From Sphingobacterium sp. (GTDB taxonomy: Bacteria; Bacteroidota; Bacteroidia; Sphingobacteriales; Sphingobacteriaceae), in the NCBI GenBank assembly GCA_029239355.1, contig JAQZAZ010000004.1, positions 91,553 through 155,552 of the forward strand: 64,000 bases of DNA. The letters run 5' to 3'. Shown one piece after another: positions 16,060 through 25,117 of the stretch. The position numbers were made by a program, and so were the translations under genes. The number at the start of each line of letters is the position of its first letter. The stretch's first letter is position 1. Under the pieces are notes generated by a model. It was given only the letters and a program-made list of their open reading frames with translations, searched no databases and had not been told where the DNA came from.

Positions 16060-18798
16060 ATGAAAAAAGAATTAATGGTATCTGTTTTATGTAGCCTGGC
16101 TTTTATCGCCAATGCACAAGAACGGTTTTATGGAATAGTAAAAGATGAGCAGGGATTGGCCCTACCCTTCGCATCGGTCACTTTCCTAAACAATGGTACT
16201 AGCCACATGACAGACCGGTCGGGTAATTTCAATTTTGATATTCAACCGACTGATTCCATCCGGATTAACGTGGCTTACCTCGGAAAGCAGGCCGTCAGCC
16301 GCTCCTTTTCGACGAAAAAGTCAAAAACGCCTCAGGTCATCGTGCTCCGGGATCTATCACTGACCTTAGACGAAGTCAATATCTTACCCGATGTAAATGC
16401 CCATGGGCACTCCAATTCATCCATTCAAATTGAAAAGCAGGCGATCGATCAGCTGCAAGCCTTTAGCTTGGTCGATGTGATGAATTCCTTACCCGGAAAA
16501 AAAACACTTCCTTTGGATCTCAACAGCCTATCGATGCTCACTTTACGCGGTGGCGGGCTCTCCAATTCTGCGTTTGACTTAAATAATTCGCAGGGCATTG
16601 CCATTATCATCGATGATATGCGAATTTCCAATGATGCCAATCTACAAACCAGAGGGCTTGCCCGCGATGGCCTGCGCGGAAGCACAATCGCCATGAATGG
16701 CTATCGCGACAGCTATTTCGGAACGCAGGAATCAAAGCATTATGATACCCCTTTTCAGGGAATAGATTTACGCGATATTCCCGTTAATAACATTGAGAAA
16801 ATTGAAGTAATCCAGGGAATTGCTCCCGCACGATATGGCGAAGTGACCAACGGTGCAGTCATTGTAGACCGGCAAGCCGGGAAGAGCCCTTATGTCGCCA
16901 GTTTTAACATCAATGGCGGCTCCACTAGCAGCTCGATCAGCAAAGGCCTGCTGTTATCCCCAAAATGGGGCGCCCTAAATTTCAGCACCAACTGGACTTA
17001 CAGCAATGCCGACCCGAAAGATAAAGTGAAATCTTTTCATCGGTATGCACAAAGCCTGATGTGGACCAATGCTTTTGGAAAAATTAAAAACACCCTTTCG
17101 CTGGACTATTCAGGCCGGAATGATAACAAACGTCAGGATCCCGATGATGCCACACTCCGAACCTCCAAATTTACCAACAATAAATTTTCGCTCAACAACC
17201 GGATGGGCATCCAGGTAGGTAAACAATGGATGGATAAGCTACAAGTCAATGCCAGTATCTCGATGGGTAAACAAGAGTCCTATTCCAGCTATGCGCTTAA
17301 CCGCGGCCTTACACCAATCGCCTATTTGGATACAACCGGTATCTATGAAGGCAAGTACGTCTACTTATCAACAATGACGGAGGAATTGATCATCGGAAAG
17401 CCCGTTACCGCAGCAGCAAGCCTGTCCTCCAACGGACAGGTAACGTTGGGCGCTGTCAGTCATAACTTTAGCTACGGTGTAGGCTTTAACTATTCAAACA
17501 ATGGTGGTCAGGGTGTGGTTTCTGATCCCGAGCGCCCTAGATTGACAGGTTTCAATCAACAGAACCTACGCCCTTATTCCTTTGAACATATTCCATCGGC
17601 CAAAAACTGGAGCCTTTATCTCGAAGACCAGTTTGACCTGAAATTGGGCCGACGCACCGTTTCCAACAATCTAGGCCTGCGCTATGATGTTCAAAACGGC
17701 TACGTGACCATGCAGCCCCGTATCAATTCGCGGCTGCAATGGAATAAGCGATGGACATTCACAGGAGCGCTGGGCATAGCGACCAAAGCACCTTCCCTTG
17801 CCCAATTATATCCAGGGCCTACTTTTATCGATTATGACCTGATCACTGCAAGCGCTGGTGGCATTGATCCGTCGCTGTATCTCCTGTATACGGATAAAAT
17901 ACAGACCGATAACAGCAGACTTAAGCCCGCCAAATCATTTCAGGTAGAATTTGGTGTAGAACGCAAAAGCCGCTGGGTGAATTCCTCGTTGTATGCGTAT
18001 TACAAAAAAAACAGCGACGGTTTTTATGCGACGACCAACTTGCGCCGCTATGAACTGCCCAAATATAAGGTCTGGTTAAACGAAGCAACAAATAAATTCG
18101 AATATGTTCCCACAGGAGAAACGATTGTTAACGGCGGCTTCATCGACCAGCAACTGACCAATGGATTAGCGTCTGAAAGCTACGGATTCGAATGGTATCT
18201 ATCTACCCCTAAAATTCCGGTTATCGCCACCTCATTTTCACTGAATACCTCTTATAGTTATACAAAAGCGGAAAACGCTGTTAACGAAGCTTTTAATCCA
18301 GGGACAAAAACTTACGTGAATGATAGTCGCTACATCAAAACGCTATACTATAAGCCCCTGCATTATTCGTCAAAATCGCTCATGTCAAAGCTGAATACCG
18401 TAACCCATTTTTCACGGATTGGATTTGTCATCAACCTTTCATTGGATATCAATATACTGAGCGAAGACCAGACACTCAGCAGCCTGGAGCCGATAGCCTA
18501 TCTTGACGACAATATCAGATACCATACGCTTACAGCAGCTGCGGCACAGGCTGCGCCATTCAGTACATTGGTCAAACAGACCAAAGACAGTAAAACGGAA
18601 AATAACCCTTTTGTTTATACAACGATGAATATGGGTTTTGAGAAGGAGATCCGAAAAAATTTCAGGATCAATATGCGCGTCTACAATCTTTTGGACCTAA
18701 GGCCCTATAAGCTCATCACGCTCGATAATGGTACCGACCGGATATTCAACCCAAATCACAAGCCCAGCTTAACCATAGGAACAACAATCAAATTTTAA
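16060..18798 (+). CDS. TonB-dependent outer-membrane receptor
   Basis: 912 residues. A signal peptide ends at about residue 19 (FIANAQ). A carboxypeptidase-regulatory-like domain (ERFYGIVKDEQGLALPFASV) covers about 21-100, followed by LDEVNILPDV as a linker or TonB box, the plug (PVNNIEKIEVIQGIAPARYG at about 246-265) and the barrel, ending in LTIGTTIKF. It lacks a SusD partner, unlike the other systems here; the next genes are a DUF4876-like lipoprotein and a DUF6850-like barrel. First gene of a four-gene operon with a di-haem peroxidase last. The substrate may be a metal complex or a small molecule rather than a glycan, but this is inference. Confidence 0.9.
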   Translation: MKKELMVSVLCSLAFIANAQERFYGIVKDEQGLALPFASVTFLNNGTSHMTDRSGNFNFDIQPTDSIRINVAYLGKQAVSRSFSTKKSKTPQVIVLRDLSLTLDEVNILPDVNAHGHSNSSIQIEKQAIDQLQAFSLVDVMNSLPGKKTLPLDLNSLSMLTLRGGGLSNSAFDLNNSQGIAIIIDDMRISNDANLQTRGLARDGLRGSTIAMNGYRDSYFGTQESKHYDTPFQGIDLRDIPVNNIEKIEVIQGIAPARYGEVTNGAVIVDRQAGKSPYVASFNINGGSTSSSISKGLLLSPKWGALNFSTNWTYSNADPKDKVKSFHRYAQSLMWTNAFGKIKNTLSLDYSGRNDNKRQDPDDATLRTSKFTNNKFSLNNRMGIQVGKQWMDKLQVNASISMGKQESYSSYALNRGLTPIAYLDTTGIYEGKYVYLSTMTEELIIGKPVTAAASLSSNGQVTLGAVSHNFSYGVGFNYSNNGGQGVVSDPERPRLTGFNQQNLRPYSFEHIPSAKNWSLYLEDQFDLKLGRRTVSNNLGLRYDVQNGYVTMQPRINSRLQWNKRWTFTGALGIATKAPSLAQLYPGPTFIDYDLITASAGGIDPSLYLLYTDKIQTDNSRLKPAKSFQVEFGVERKSRWVNSSLYAYYKKNSDGFYATTNLRRYELPKYKVWLNEATNKFEYVPTGETIVNGGFIDQQLTNGLASESYGFEWYLSTPKIPVIATSFSLNTSYSYTKAENAVNEAFNPGTKTYVNDSRYIKTLYYKPLHYSSKSLMSKLNTVTHFSRIGFVINLSLDINILSEDQTLSSLEPIAYLDDNIRYHTLTAAAAQAAPFSTLVKQTKDSKTENNPFVYTTMNMGFEKEIRKNFRINMRVYNLLDLRPYKLITLDNGTDRIFNPNHKPSLTIGTTIKF

Positions 18799-18809
18799 CA
18801 GATAACACC

Positions 18810-20162
18810 ATGAACAGAAATCTAATCATCATCGTACTGCTCCTTATAAGCACCGCATTCGGCTGTAAAAAGTCTGAAGAGGACCGTGTACACCCTGTCT
18901 CGCTCAACCTGACGGTAAAAGCTGTAGAAGGGGATATTTCCTTTGACGTCACAAAAACAGTCGTTAAAATTACCAACCGTACCACGAGCGGCACCTACAG
19001 CGCCACGGGATCAGCCACAGGGAAAGTCGCCTTTGCCAGTGTCACACCCGGTGCATACGATGTCGCCGCCGTACTTGTGGTCAGCGCACAGGAATACACC
19101 AAAAAAACAGGCATTTATACCGAAGAAGACGTCACCTTCAACGGAGCCATAGAACGGTTGGACGTCAGTGCGGATACCGAGAAACAACTCGACCTTGTCA
19201 TTGGTAAAGTTGGCAATTGGGTCTTTAAGCAAATCTACTACGCCGGATCAGACGTTACAAAAGGCGCGACTTTTAGGGATCAATTTGTGGAAATTTACAA
19301 CAATTCCAATGCAGTGATGTACGCCGACAGCCTTTACATTGGCCAGATAGAAGGCAAGAACAACAATAATAGCGGTCAATATTTTCTACCCGGTAGCAAT
19401 CAGTACGACTGGAGCCAATCCCTTGACATCCGTGTTGGCGCCGGAATGGATGCCAATAAGGACTATGTCTATGCACATACGGTATTTATGGTACCCAGCG
19501 ACGGTACAGGCAAGAAATACCCTGTTCAGCCCGGTCAAAGTATTATTATCGCTGCAACAGCAGTTGACCATACCGCATCGTATGCCGACAACAACAATAC
19601 CAATGTGATTATTACTGATCCAAGCCTGACTGTCAACCTATCCAAAGCAGATTTTGAGACCAATCTCGTCAACTATTTAGGTGGTACGCCTTACAAATAT
19701 GACCTTGATAATCCAAGTGTACAGAACATGGATGTCACCTACTTTATCTCGGGTAATGACATGGTATTAAAGGCCAATGGACGCGATGCCTTTATCCTGT
19801 TCAAAGGCAATGGGAATCTTCCAGCAGTAAAATCATTGTTAACTGTCGCCACACCTAATGAACGGGAGATTACCGCCACCACAAAAAAACTGCTGCAGAT
19901 TCCGGTCAGCTATATTGATGATGCCGTAGAAGTGATGCACCCAACGGAGAGCCAGCGGGTACCTAAACGGTTACCTACCGCACTGGATGCCGTGCGTACT
20001 TACGTTCCAGGCGGGCAATATTCTAGCCAGTCGCTGGTACGTAAGACCTTAAAAACAGTCAACGGGCGCCGTATCTTAAAAGACACCAATAATTCCAGCG
20101 AAGACTTTGGTTACCTCAACAAAGCCGACGTTTCCAAATCGGCAAGTTCCTTTATTGATTAA
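18810..20162 (+). CDS. DUF4876-like surface lipoprotein
   Basis: 450 residues. Signal MNRNLIIIVLLLISTAFGC with lipobox cysteine 19. The N-terminal beta-sandwich (about 28-125) resembles carboxypeptidase-regulatory or fibronectin-like folds. From about 130 on, IYYAGSDVTKGATFRDQFVE and YNNSNAVMYADSLYIGQIEG are typical of DUF4876 and of lamin-tail-like domains. It starts 11 bases after the TonB receptor stop and sits where a SusD would normally sit, so it may be the surface ligand-binding partner of that receptor. Family assignment is from memory and moderately sure. No enzymatic motif is visible. Confidence 0.7.
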   Translation: MNRNLIIIVLLLISTAFGCKKSEEDRVHPVSLNLTVKAVEGDISFDVTKTVVKITNRTTSGTYSATGSATGKVAFASVTPGAYDVAAVLVVSAQEYTKKTGIYTEEDVTFNGAIERLDVSADTEKQLDLVIGKVGNWVFKQIYYAGSDVTKGATFRDQFVEIYNNSNAVMYADSLYIGQIEGKNNNNSGQYFLPGSNQYDWSQSLDIRVGAGMDANKDYVYAHTVFMVPSDGTGKKYPVQPGQSIIIAATAVDHTASYADNNNTNVIITDPSLTVNLSKADFETNLVNYLGGTPYKYDLDNPSVQNMDVTYFISGNDMVLKANGRDAFILFKGNGNLPAVKSLLTVATPNEREITATTKKLLQIPVSYIDDAVEVMHPTESQRVPKRLPTALDAVRTYVPGGQYSSQSLVRKTLKTVNGRRILKDTNNSSEDFGYLNKADVSKSASSFID

Positions 20163-20209
20163 TATTTTTAACAGATTGGGCAGCCTGGGCTGTCCCAATC
20201 CTATTTGCT

Positions 20210-21739
20210 ATGCGATATTTTAGCTTTCTTATTTTGTTATGCTGCTGTTCTTGGGCACACGCCCAAAGAAATTACCGTTCGGACTCCGTACTCTGGAGCA
20301 AATCCGGCGAACAAAAGATGCAGTATCTTTTTGGTCATAGCGCTTTATTGCAGGATACCGCACGACAAAATTTTGGCGACCTGACGGTATATTATGACCG
20401 AAAAAACCTGAACTATCGCACAAGCCAGATGGCACAGAAAACTGGTATTGCAGCCTTTGAAGCCAGAGGGATCAACTATCTTTCCGATAAGATCGTGATA
20501 TCAGGTGCATTTAGCTATGCTAAGACCTGGCAAGACAGTCTCGCCTATTTTTTGGGAGGCCTGGATGACAACAGTATTCCGGGGTATTATTATACCCCCA
20601 AAGCCGGGGAATTCGAGCGTCAGACATACGATGCACAGGCACATTTAGGCTATAAACTAAAGCCAAACTGGCATGCTGATCTACAGGCCAACTATACCCA
20701 CCATTGGTCCACACGTTCGGTTGACCCGCGTATGGAGCTATATAGTATGAAATTTTTATTGAAACCCAGCCTTTCTTATATTACCGCAGGCCAGCAGCAT
20801 TTTTCTATCTCAGGCATCTGGGGATACGGCCGGGGACAGACCGATATTTCCTATAAAAACAGGAGGCTCAATGATGGAACAGCCCAGCCGGAGTACCATC
20901 ATTTTACAAGTTTTGGCTATGGCTATATCAAAGAGCTTGATTCAACTTCCCTCCGGCAATACGATCAATACCGCGGACTGGAGTTGGCCGGAACCTGGAA
21001 TCAGCCCCGCTGGACATTGTACTGGTCAGCCAGTTATCTGAAGCGCAACAATGAAAACACCAATGATGTCCGTTATATGCAGAATTACCAGGTCAAACAG
21101 ACATTTGATCTCGATCAATTGGACGTGGATCTGCTCTTCACGGACAAACGGATCAATGGAAACCTCATACGCTTTAACTTAAAGAGCATAAGCGGTCATG
21201 ATGGCGTCTACCATAGCGGAAAAAATTATTTTTTATCCCAGTGGAACATGAGCCTATTGTACAGCAAAGCATTTGCTTCGGCATCCAGATCACCCAAAGA
21301 GGCTGGCATTTCCGTCCAAAGTGCATACGACAAACGAGATGACGCGCTAACCGCGCATCTCGCCGAACGCCGCTGGATTGATCTGGCAGCTCCCCTATCC
21401 TGGTCCAAAAGAGGAAAGTCAGAAGACCGTTTTCGCCTTCAGCTTACGCCTTCTTACCGCATTCGCTTGACAAACCGACTGCAGGTACCAGACAGCCAGA
21501 TCAATTCGTTCAGCCTCGGAATCGCTTATCCTGAATTTTATTACTTTGATTCCAATGTCTTTTCAGTACAGACAAAACTGTCCTACCTGTCGAGCAAGCT
21601 ATTCAACAAAACAAAAACCGCATTCTTTATCGATTTTCGATTTGAATCAGCGCCCAGATTAAACACTACCCCAGAAGACCATCAGGCATTTAGGGGCCAA
21701 AATACCAATTGGCGCATGGGTGTCAATTTCTATTTATAA
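20210..21739 (+). CDS. DUF6850-like outer-membrane beta-barrel protein
   Basis: 509 residues. Signal peptide about 1-18 (CCCSWAHAQ). The rest is rich in alternating aromatic/polar segments typical of outer-membrane strands (ISGAFSYAKTWQDSL, YTHHWSTRSVDP, LGIAYPEFYYFD) and ends in WRMGVNFYL with a C-terminal aromatic signal. I recall this family (DUF6850) as a neighbour of DUF4876 and TonB receptors in Bacteroidota. It lies third in the operon, 47 bases after the previous gene and 9 before the peroxidase gene. Function unknown; a barrel or accessory channel for the same substrate is a reasonable guess. Confidence 0.65.
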   Translation: MRYFSFLILLCCCSWAHAQRNYRSDSVLWSKSGEQKMQYLFGHSALLQDTARQNFGDLTVYYDRKNLNYRTSQMAQKTGIAAFEARGINYLSDKIVISGAFSYAKTWQDSLAYFLGGLDDNSIPGYYYTPKAGEFERQTYDAQAHLGYKLKPNWHADLQANYTHHWSTRSVDPRMELYSMKFLLKPSLSYITAGQQHFSISGIWGYGRGQTDISYKNRRLNDGTAQPEYHHFTSFGYGYIKELDSTSLRQYDQYRGLELAGTWNQPRWTLYWSASYLKRNNENTNDVRYMQNYQVKQTFDLDQLDVDLLFTDKRINGNLIRFNLKSISGHDGVYHSGKNYFLSQWNMSLLYSKAFASASRSPKEAGISVQSAYDKRDDALTAHLAERRWIDLAAPLSWSKRGKSEDRFRLQLTPSYRIRLTNRLQVPDSQINSFSLGIAYPEFYYFDSNVFSVQTKLSYLSSKLFNKTKTAFFIDFRFESAPRLNTTPEDHQAFRGQNTNWRMGVNFYL

Positions 21740-21748
21740 GAGAGAGCA

Positions 21749-22867
21749 ATGAAAAAACGCATCGTGTTATCCCTATTGGCTTTGAGCGCTATACTATCCT
21801 CCTTTATATATTCCTACCAGGAGGAGCTACGGCTATCTTACGCCCGTCCCGTGAGTGAATGGCCCCACCCCTCGATCGATTCAGGCGTAAATTGGGCCGA
21901 ATTCAAGTCGCTGCCTAAAATTGATTCAAGTTATTTTTCTTTAATGGAACGTCCCGACGTCAAACTGGGCAAGTTATTATTTTTTGATCCCATTTTGTCC
22001 GGTAGCAACCAGATATCATGCAGCAGTTGTCATAACCCACAAACTTCCTGGGCAGACAAGCTCACCGTCCCTGTGGGCAACGATCACCTGGAGGGCAAAC
22101 GGAATACACCGTCTTTATTAAACGTCTATGCCCGCAAGGCATTATTTTGGGATGGCAGGGCCGGCTCCCTAGAAGAACAGGCGTTAGGTCCGATCGAGGC
22201 CCATCATGAGATGAACATGGATCTCACCCAATTGATCCCCAAATTGAAGGCTATTCCGGCCTACAACACGCTATTTAAAGCGGCATTCCACGAGGAAGAC
22301 TATTCAATGCCCGAAGTGCTGAAAGCCCTGGCCGCTTTTCAGCGCACCCTCAGCAGCAGAAGAAGCCGCTTTGACGAGTTTTTGGATGGCAATTATAAGG
22401 TACTGACCGATCAGGAGATCCAGGGATTACATCTCTTTCGGACCAAAGCCCGCTGCATGAATTGCCACAACGGCCAGTTTTTTACAGATAATCTCTACCA
22501 CAATATCGGCCTCACCTACTACAAGCGCAAATTTGAGGATCTGGGCCGTTATGAAGTCACCAAAGATCCCGACGATGTTGGCCGTTTTCAGACGCCCTCC
22601 CTCCGTGATATCATGAACACAGATCCCTGGATGCATAATGGCTTATTTTGGAATATGACGGGTTTATTAAATCTATACAATAGCGGTATGCAGATGAATT
22701 CCGCAACAGCAGAGCAAAAAGCCAAAGATCCGCTTTATCCTGTAACGGATCCGCTCATGCAACCACTCCAGTTAAGCAAAGCTGAAATCAAAGCTATCGA
22801 GGCTTTTTTACACACAATTACAGCAACCAGCTATCGCATGCGTAGACCGGAAAGTCTACCACGGTAA
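21749..22867 (+). CDS. Di-haem cytochrome c peroxidase (MauG/CcpA-type)
   Basis: 372 residues with an N-terminal signal or anchor (MKKRIVLSLLALSAILSSFI). Two c-type haem sites, CSSCH at 91-95 and CMNCH at 236-240, define the two-domain bacterial di-haem peroxidase fold. KLGKLLFFDPILSGSNQISC is the usual start of domain one and PWMHNG (Met295) the usual loop with the axial methionine. Known family role: peroxide reduction in the periplasm, or in MauG-like members oxidation of a partner protein. It is the last gene of the operon with a TonB receptor, so it may act on an imported ligand or protect against peroxide. No cytochrome maturation gene is nearby. Confidence 0.9.
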   Translation: MKKRIVLSLLALSAILSSFIYSYQEELRLSYARPVSEWPHPSIDSGVNWAEFKSLPKIDSSYFSLMERPDVKLGKLLFFDPILSGSNQISCSSCHNPQTSWADKLTVPVGNDHLEGKRNTPSLLNVYARKALFWDGRAGSLEEQALGPIEAHHEMNMDLTQLIPKLKAIPAYNTLFKAAFHEEDYSMPEVLKALAAFQRTLSSRRSRFDEFLDGNYKVLTDQEIQGLHLFRTKARCMNCHNGQFFTDNLYHNIGLTYYKRKFEDLGRYEVTKDPDDVGRFQTPSLRDIMNTDPWMHNGLFWNMTGLLNLYNSGMQMNSATAEQKAKDPLYPVTDPLMQPLQLSKAEIKAIEAFLHTITATSYRMRRPESLPR

Positions 22868-23096
22868 TTTTTCAATCGATTACCGAACATACAAGTTAAG
22901 ACAACTAGCAGAAAGCAGAACAAACGCTGTAAATATCTCCATAAAAAAAATAAAACACTATTTAATAGGTATGCAATTGACAAAAATACATTAGAAACAA
23001 TAAATAAATAGCGAAAAATCAAGAAAAATAACACAAAAACACAAACATAACCCAGAAACGCATAAAAAAAACAAAAATATAATAGCTAAAAATATG

Positions 23097-23124
23097 GTAA
23101 AATATGATTTTCATCATATTTTAC
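23097..23124. repeat. Perfect 12-bp inverted repeat
   Basis: GTAAAATATGAT and ATCATATTTTAC are separated by a 4-base loop. No T run follows on either strand, so it is more like an operator or a structured RNA than a terminator. Confidence 0.5.
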
Positions 23125-23199
23125 AGCGTAAAAATGTTAAATTTTTATTAAAAACAGATTATTATTGATAATTATTTATGAAAATAAAATAAAAGAACT

Positions 23200-23275
23200 T
23201 ATATTTGCAATACCTTATTAGGTTTATAATTGGTTATTGAAGGTTTTCATTCTCCCCGTTTGAAAACCTTTTTTT
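23200..23275 (+). ncRNA. Candidate short non-coding RNA unit
   Basis: TATATTTG (23200-23207), a full match to the Bacteroidota -7 box, is followed 33 bases later by a 10-bp stem (23240-23249 with 23261-23270) and a run of T. A transcript would be about 60 bases long and contain no open frame. The hairpin loop is pyrimidine-rich (TTCTCCCC). There is no good TTTG box upstream, which lowers the confidence. Confidence 0.35.
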
Positions 23276-23320
23276 ATTTTAGTTTTCGCTGATCCCTACT
23301 ATGCAAATCATATTTGAAGC

Positions 23321-23362
23321 AAAAGAAAAGCGGATAACATGATTGCTATCCGCTTTTCTTTT
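23321..23362. terminator. Terminator downstream of the CsbD-like gene
   Basis: A perfect 16-bp stem (AAAAGAAAAGCGGATA, 23321-23336, with 23347-23362) with T-rich ends on both strands, 17 bases after the stop codon of the minus-strand gene. Confidence 0.8.
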
Positions 23363-23378
23363 CACAAAAACACCTATT

Positions 23379-23564
23379 CTACAAACCGTTTAACCAGCTA
23401 TTTACCTCATCTTGTGTTTTTCCAGTCTTCTTTTGAAGTTTACCGACCAATTCATCTTCTTTACCTTCTGCATACAGTAAATCATCATCTGTAAGATCTG
23501 CATATTGTTGTTTTACTTTACCCTTGATTTCATTCCAACGGCCTTTCCATGTTAATTCACTCAT
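23379..23564 (-). CDS. CsbD family stress protein
   Basis: 61 residues, SELTWKGRWNEIKGKVKQQY at the N-terminus, the typical CsbD pattern of W-x-x-I-K-G-K-V-K-x-x-x-x, then LTDDDL and YAEGKEDELVGKLQKKTGKT. It is hydrophilic, predicted helical and of standard length. In Bacillus the family is induced by general stress; the molecular function is unknown. It is a single-gene unit with a strong terminator. Confidence 0.9.
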   Translation of the reverse strand: MSELTWKGRWNEIKGKVKQQYADLTDDDLLYAEGKEDELVGKLQKKTGKTQDEVNSWLNGL

Positions 23565-23862
23565 AATATTTTCCTTTCGTTTTTTGTAAATAGAACAGCC
23601 TACAGCGCGAATCGTTTCAGAAATTTTGTTATTAAAATGTTAAATCATACTTTCCAATCAATTCACTCCAGGCAATTTTCATCGCATACGAGAATGTTCC
23701 AACTGTCCTTGTATCCGGACGGCATTCGTTTGACAGCATTCCTATCTTTGGCGACAGTCGAAACGCAGGGTCCATGCCATTTAGCACCGGCAACGATTGC
23801 ATAGAACTAGCTTGGAAGTAATAGCCAAGTTTGCTATCCTTGTGTAACCAAATTATAAATCC
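23565..23862. other. Intergenic region with acetylesterase promoter
   Basis: Divergent promoters for the CsbD-like gene and the acetylesterase gene; a candidate for the latter lies at 23812-23842. No other feature is seen. Confidence 0.45.
23812..23842 (+). promoter_or_regulatory. Candidate promoter of the acetylesterase gene
   Basis: TTG (23812-23814), a 20-base spacer and TATCCTTG (23835-23842), one base off TAnnTTTG. The start codon is 20 bases downstream. Confidence 0.4.
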
Positions 23863-24675
23863 ATGAGCACCACTGCAGCAATCAACAAAGTACCGATAGC
23901 CCTCAAAGCTTCTATATTAGCCGGCCTGCTGCTATTTTCATCTTTTCTTAACAACAAGAAAGAGGTCGTTATCTACCTGATTGGAGACTCCACTGTCGCT
24001 GACTATTCACTAGAAGAAGGATATACAGAAAAACGTTTTCCTTTGGTCGGATGGGGCCAGATGTTCCAATCATTCTTTGCACCAGACAGCTTACCGCAGC
24101 TACGCCATCTGATTGGCAAAACCGATGCAGTCCGGATTGACGATCGGGCAAAGGGCGGCCGTAGCACCCGTACTTTTTTTCAGGAAGGAAGATGGCGGGA
24201 GGTATATGACAGACTAAACAAGGGAGATATTGTGATGATGCAATTTGGACATAACGATGGCTCAGTATCCCATACCGAACGCTATGTACCTATTGAAGGC
24301 TATAAGGAGTTTTTGCGCTTGTTCATCCTACAAACCAGACAAAAAGGAGCTATACCGATCCTATTGACACCAGTGGCACGCAATTATCCCTGGAAAGAAG
24401 GCAAATTGGCTAATGTCCATGGCGATTACCCTGCCGCAGTGCTAGCTATTGCGAAAGAGCAAAATGTACGCTACATCGACCTGAATGCGCTTTCCATGAA
24501 ATTATTTACCAGTAAAGGTCAAGAATACGTGACTCAAAATTACTTTATGAATATTTCTTCCGGCATGTACAAGGCTTATCCCGAAGGGCAAAAGGACAAT
24601 ACCCATTTTCAGGCCGCTGGCGGTACCGCCGTGGCAGCACTTGTTTTCAACGCATTAAAAGAAAAACTGCAATAG
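23863..24675 (+). CDS. Rhamnogalacturonan acetylesterase-like SGNH hydrolase
   Basis: 270 residues with an N-terminal hydrophobic segment (IALKASILAGLLLFSSFL) that serves as a signal or anchor. SGNH blocks are complete: block I GDSTVADY (Ser43), block II GGRSTRTF (Gly99), block III GHND (Asn131) and block V DNTHF (Asp245, His248). These match the rhamnogalacturonan acetylesterase (CE12) subgroup. The enzyme should remove acetyl groups from pectin or related polysaccharide in the periplasm or outside the cell. No pectin-degrading genes are next to it, so it is isolated here. Confidence 0.9.
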   Translation: MSTTAAINKVPIALKASILAGLLLFSSFLNNKKEVVIYLIGDSTVADYSLEEGYTEKRFPLVGWGQMFQSFFAPDSLPQLRHLIGKTDAVRIDDRAKGGRSTRTFFQEGRWREVYDRLNKGDIVMMQFGHNDGSVSHTERYVPIEGYKEFLRLFILQTRQKGAIPILLTPVARNYPWKEGKLANVHGDYPAAVLAIAKEQNVRYIDLNALSMKLFTSKGQEYVTQNYFMNISSGMYKAYPEGQKDNTHFQAAGGTAVAALVFNALKEKLQ

Positions 24676-24721
24676 ATACGAAATTCAAATTAAGTGTTTT
24701 CATAGTTAGATTAATTAAAGT

Positions 24722-24760
24722 GACTCCCCTTCATCGCTCGGTGATTGGGGAGTTTTTTGT
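24722..24760 (+). terminator. Intrinsic terminator of the acetylesterase gene, repeat-family member
   Basis: ACTCCCC (24723-24729) pairs with GGGGAGT (24747-24753), followed by six T; the loop also pairs internally (CATCG with CGGTG). Very similar in sequence to the hairpin at 47318-47356. Confidence 0.8.
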
Positions 24761-24830
24761 GCACTCTTATCTTGCAGGGAAACTGACGAAAGATAATTGT
24801 ATGATCTGTCTCCGAAGTGCAGGACAATAA

Positions 24831-25007
24831 TCAGAGCTGCCTAAGAAAGTGCATTTTACCCGATATGGGATCTACTTCTACGAGTACCTTTCGGTGGTTT
24901 TCATATTCATAGATATACCAATCAGGATGATCAGGGTCTCCAGCTGAATAAGTATTCAATAAACGATCGTCAGATTCTGTTGATAAGTCTTGCGGATTAT
25001 TATCCAT
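24831..25007 (-). CDS. Small hypothetical protein
   Basis: 58 residues from the ATG at 25007; a TTG three codons upstream is an unlikely start. The sequence is acidic and polar (MDNNPQDLSTESDDRLLNTY) with a conserved-looking C-terminal half, WYIYEYENHRKVLVEVDPIS then GKMHFLRQL. No signal peptide or membrane helix. No family recognised. It stands alone between the acetylesterase terminator and the broken epimerase. It may be a real single-domain protein because the second half reads like a beta hairpin, but support is modest. Confidence 0.5.
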   Translation of the reverse strand: MDNNPQDLSTESDDRLLNTYSAGDPDHPDWYIYEYENHRKVLVEVDPISGKMHFLRQL

Positions 25008-25117
25008 TCGGGGCAATAGTATTAGTGTGCTCTAATTTACGATTTTCTATTTTAGTGTGCAATACTTTCTAGCGCCCTTTAAAACAAAACGCCAGGAAAG
25101 CCATGCAGCATCTATTT

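Larger units (their letters stand above)
22868..23378. other. AT-rich intergenic region with inverted repeats
   Basis: About 510 bases with no credible gene. It contains a perfect 12-bp palindrome (23097-23124), a possible short RNA unit (23200-23275) and the terminator shared with the csbD-like gene. Confidence 0.5.

Noticed and set aside
22862-22885. Short inverted repeat CGGTAAT/ATTACCG at the peroxidase stop
   Set aside because: Only 7 bp, overlapping the stop codon and without a T run; too weak to call a terminator.
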